Part shown: piece after piece, positions 61,301 through 64,000 of the stretch
How the letters are laid out: each line of letters opens with the position of its first letter
Position numbering within the stretch: the first letter of the stretch is position 1
Translations under genes and position numbers: made by a program
Notes under the pieces: model-generated
What the model was told of the DNA's origin: nothing
Database searches by the model: none
The model's input: the letters and a program-made list of their open reading frames with translations, nothing else
NCBI GenBank assembly: GCA_947044365.1
Contig: OX345647.1
Span: forward strand, 510,001-574,000
DNA from: Petrosia ficiformis
Lineage: Eukaryota > Porifera > Demospongiae > Haplosclerida > Petrosiidae
DNA: 64,000 nt
Direction of reading: 5' to 3'

Positions 61301-64000
61301 TGGAGGGTTGATTCCATGTGATATTGATCTGATCTACATCTGATCCACTTGACATTAGGTTTGACACCACACCAGGTTCTGAGAGACACAAACATCATAT
61401 GAAATATGAACTAGTAATGAATATACTAACTGACCAGCTTGTTCTGTCTGTTGTATTCTATTATCACTTGTTGATCCAGTTCCAACATCATTGTATGCTG
61501 ACACTGTCACAGTGTAGTTGGTATATGGTCTTAGTTTAGTGAGAGTGTATGATCTGTTCTCTCCTCCAGTGATGTTGATAGTGTTAGAGAATGTTGTGTT
61601 TGTGTAGTAGAGTAAGTATCCAGTAACAGGTTCATTCTGTTCTGAACAAGGTACCTCATCCCATGAGATAATCATGGACCTCGCCTCAACTGAAGAAAAG
61701 GTGATGTTTTCAGGGGCTAGAAAAAAGAGTAATTAATTAATGATAGCATTCCATTTTGATAGCACAGCTTTACACCAAAGCTTACCAGCATAAAGTGTTG
61801 TAGTGACCACATTAGCAAGAGTATCGTTATCATTACCATATATTCCCTTCAATGATATAGTACAGTTACTATCAGGATTAACATCACTGAACACAAGTGG
61901 TGATGAACTAGAGGTCTTTTGCATTAAATCATCAAATGATACCTCACATAGTCTACGACACTGACGTGTTGCAACATAACCATTAGAAGGGATTAGATCA
62001 GGTTCAGTCCATGTCAGAGTAATAGTGTTACTAGTAGAAGTAGCTGTGAGGTCACTCACTGATGGTAGTGCTGAAGGGAATCAGTGATATAGTGATTATA
62101 ATACACAAGATGTTTACTATCACTTACTTAATGTCACACTCTCAATACTACTATTAACACTGGGTAGTACAGGAGTACCATCATTACCATATGATACCAA
62201 AAAGAACTCATATGTTTGACCCTGAGTGAGTCCTGATGTCACACTGTATGTTGTATCAGTGGTGTTTACTAAACTCTGAATATCATCACTACCACTGAGA
62301 GAATAGAGCACCTCATATCTAGGTGATGATCCTGTCCAGGAGAGTTGTACATGATCCAGACCTGTACCCAGTCTTGTTAGTGTGAGATTAGTGGGTGTAT
62401 CAGAAACTGTAAAAATTATAATGTATGTATGAAAAACCACACTTTACCACAAATGGTTAATGAAAAAAGGTTTGAAATTAGGACTAGTTTTAAAGTTCAG
62501 TGATCTTTATTTATGTATTACTATGAGAATTCTGTGGTTTGTATAAGTATTATACTATTTTGAATGTGTAATACAACTACAACACTATCCTTACATGAAG
62601 AGACAACCCTATTTTTAAAGTTCAGTGATGTACCAACATGTAAAATACAAACAAATGTACATATAACATACATGTGTAAACCACAAATGAGTATACATGT
62701 ACACATGTGAATATATGTACTCACTCCCAAAACACTCATATGTCTATACCAAATAATTTTATAACTTCCTCTTGCTAATGAATGTGTTTAACTGTCTCCA
62801 ACAATTGATGTAGTTAAATGAGTATATATAACTGCGATAATTAGAAAAGGGGTCATTTGGTAAATATAAAAAGCTAACCTGTATATGTTACCATTTTATA
62901 TAACAAACTAAACCAGGTATCTAGAAGAGAAATGATTGATCTTCCTGGATACCAACTTTAGTTTCCTTTCTATATATAATAGCAAGAATTTAATTCAAAG
63001 GTAAGCATTCTATCAATTAATGGTGAATTATCTTCAAATCGATTTTAGCTATACTTATATATGTATAGAGCATATGTCTGGTATTCTAAATCTGACTCTC
63101 ATATTTCATGTCAATTCTTTGGGATTCTCATGGATGGTCACATTTAATTATTACTTTTCCACTAACCTGATACACTTATTGATGAACTGCTATTAGTAGC
63201 AAGGACACCATTAATAGTACCATCCTCTACTCTGGCATTAAAGACAGTACACTTATAGTCACCTTCCTCTCTCATCCTCACTGTCACTGTCACCAGTGTA
63301 GCCATACCAACACTCACTACCTCACGAGACAAGTCATCACTTGTTTCATCAATACTAAATGAGTTTGGTCCTGTACATGTGACATTAGTAGGAGGTCCAT
63401 CTGTTACAGTGAAGCTCAGGTTGAATACTGGAGGATCAACATATCTTGGTGTGGAGATCAGGGATAATGACATGTCTCCTGCTTTAGGACCAGCTATAAA
63501 ATGAAGTGATATATTATATACTATTACTACACAACTCATCATTAACTCACTATTATCATTGTATGTACTGGTATCATACACTCCTACTACTAGTGTTCTA
63601 TCATCAATGATACATTTGTACAGACCCTCACAATCTGATGTTATTGGTGTTGTTGAATCTTCATACCACAATAATACAGTGTATTCGAGCTGTTTATTAG
63701 TCTGAAATATTGGATCTGGTCCAGTGTAATCTGCCTCATTATTACTAAATGTTCCATTGTATACTACAACTTCAGTACCATTAGGATAGTAAAAGGTTCC
63801 ATAGGTGTTGGACATATAATGCAGACACCAAATACCCTCAATAAAACTATCATCATCACCATCCTTCTCAGTATCAGGGAATTGTTGAGATGTAATCATA
63901 TAGTAGTCTGGTAATATTATTTCAAGATACTCAGCCCACAAATGTACAACTATAATAATATAGTATTGAGAATGTAATACATAACAACTTCATAAAAATT
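55381..64000 (-). CDS. Receptor tyrosine phosphatase D, 5' end off window
   Basis: Twenty-three exons seen: 63949-63551, 63493-63167, 62406-62128, 62070-61786, 61716-61435, 61378-61082, 60680-60569, 60465-60356, 60301-59853, 59760-59670, 59269-59187, 59112-59076, 58671-58457, 58351-58188, 58105-57970, 57807-57658, 57056-56963, 56900-56836, 56746-56612, 56529-56401, 56347-56193, 55951-55816, 55455-55381; about 1400 residues. The signal-peptide exon should lie just beyond 64000; in B and C it is within about 60 bp of exon 2, and phases require it to end in phase 1. Layout matches C: two Ig-like domains, four FN3 exons, TM (SIVGGVFAALIAVASAVVVA), QAPQYEEVK, I-set Ig, D1 with WPDHG and [11 protein letters not shown]2 with HCRDTVTRSG and tail ending SFELYANFQ. 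One residue longer than C in D2 (KAAGTS). Confidence 0.92.
59261..59388. repeat. 67-bp tandem duplication spanning a PTP D splice acceptor
   Basis: TATCATCATCTAATATAAAC begins at 59261 and again at 59328, and similarity continues for over 60 bp. The first copy contains the true acceptor of exon 59269-59187; the second carries a decoy acceptor followed by the same first exon bases. Confidence 0.9.

Overview
The window is animal nuclear DNA: spliced genes on both strands, mostly with very short GT-AG introns (about 50-70 bp), AT-rich sequence, and a coding set that includes an axonemal dynein subunit and receptor tyrosine phosphatases with Ig and fibronectin-III (FN3) ectodomains. The compactness, tiny introns and divergent family members suggest an early-branching metazoan. 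A demosponge such as Amphimedon is my best guess, from gene style only. All exon models were made by hand from splice consensus plus protein-family resemblance. Every complete model sums to a whole number of codons.

Left part (1-22.9 kb): a dense run of ordinary single-copy genes. In order: REXO1 5' half (-), TTC4 (+), DNAI3/WDR63 (+), a stand-alone HEPN-domain gene (+), cystinosin CTNS (-), mitochondrial ribosomal protein mL55/MRPL55 (+), histone chaperone ASF1 (-), a small ANKRD66-like ankyrin protein (-), and a type II membrane carbohydrate-sulfotransferase-like protein (+). Three pairs are head-to-head over 79-212 bp (REXO1/TTC4, CTNS/MRPL55, ANKRD66-like/sulfotransferase), so they probably share promoters. 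Many of the longer introns here hold tetranucleotide microsatellites, minisatellites, a 184-bp satellite or a small terminal-inverted-repeat element.

Right part (22.9-64 kb): four tandem minus-strand paralogues of a receptor-type protein tyrosine phosphatase (called A, B, C and D here). D runs off the right edge. The full form is signal peptide, two Ig-like domains, FN3 repeats, one transmembrane helix, a conserved YEEV/YEEM/YKEI tyrosine motif, a cysteine-less I-set Ig domain, an active PTP D1 with WPD and [10 protein letters not shown], and a degenerate D2 with HCRDTVTRSG. The Ig domain between the membrane and D1 must lie in the cytosol if these are type I proteins. I know of no described receptor PTP with this layout, and it is the most interesting signal in the window. 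Copy A has lost nearly all its ectodomain, B has triplicated an FN3 exon, C has lost conserved D1 residues, and sequence is shared between B, C and D in a mosaic pattern that suggests gene conversion.

No tRNA, rRNA, CRISPR array or autonomous transposon coding sequence was recognised.
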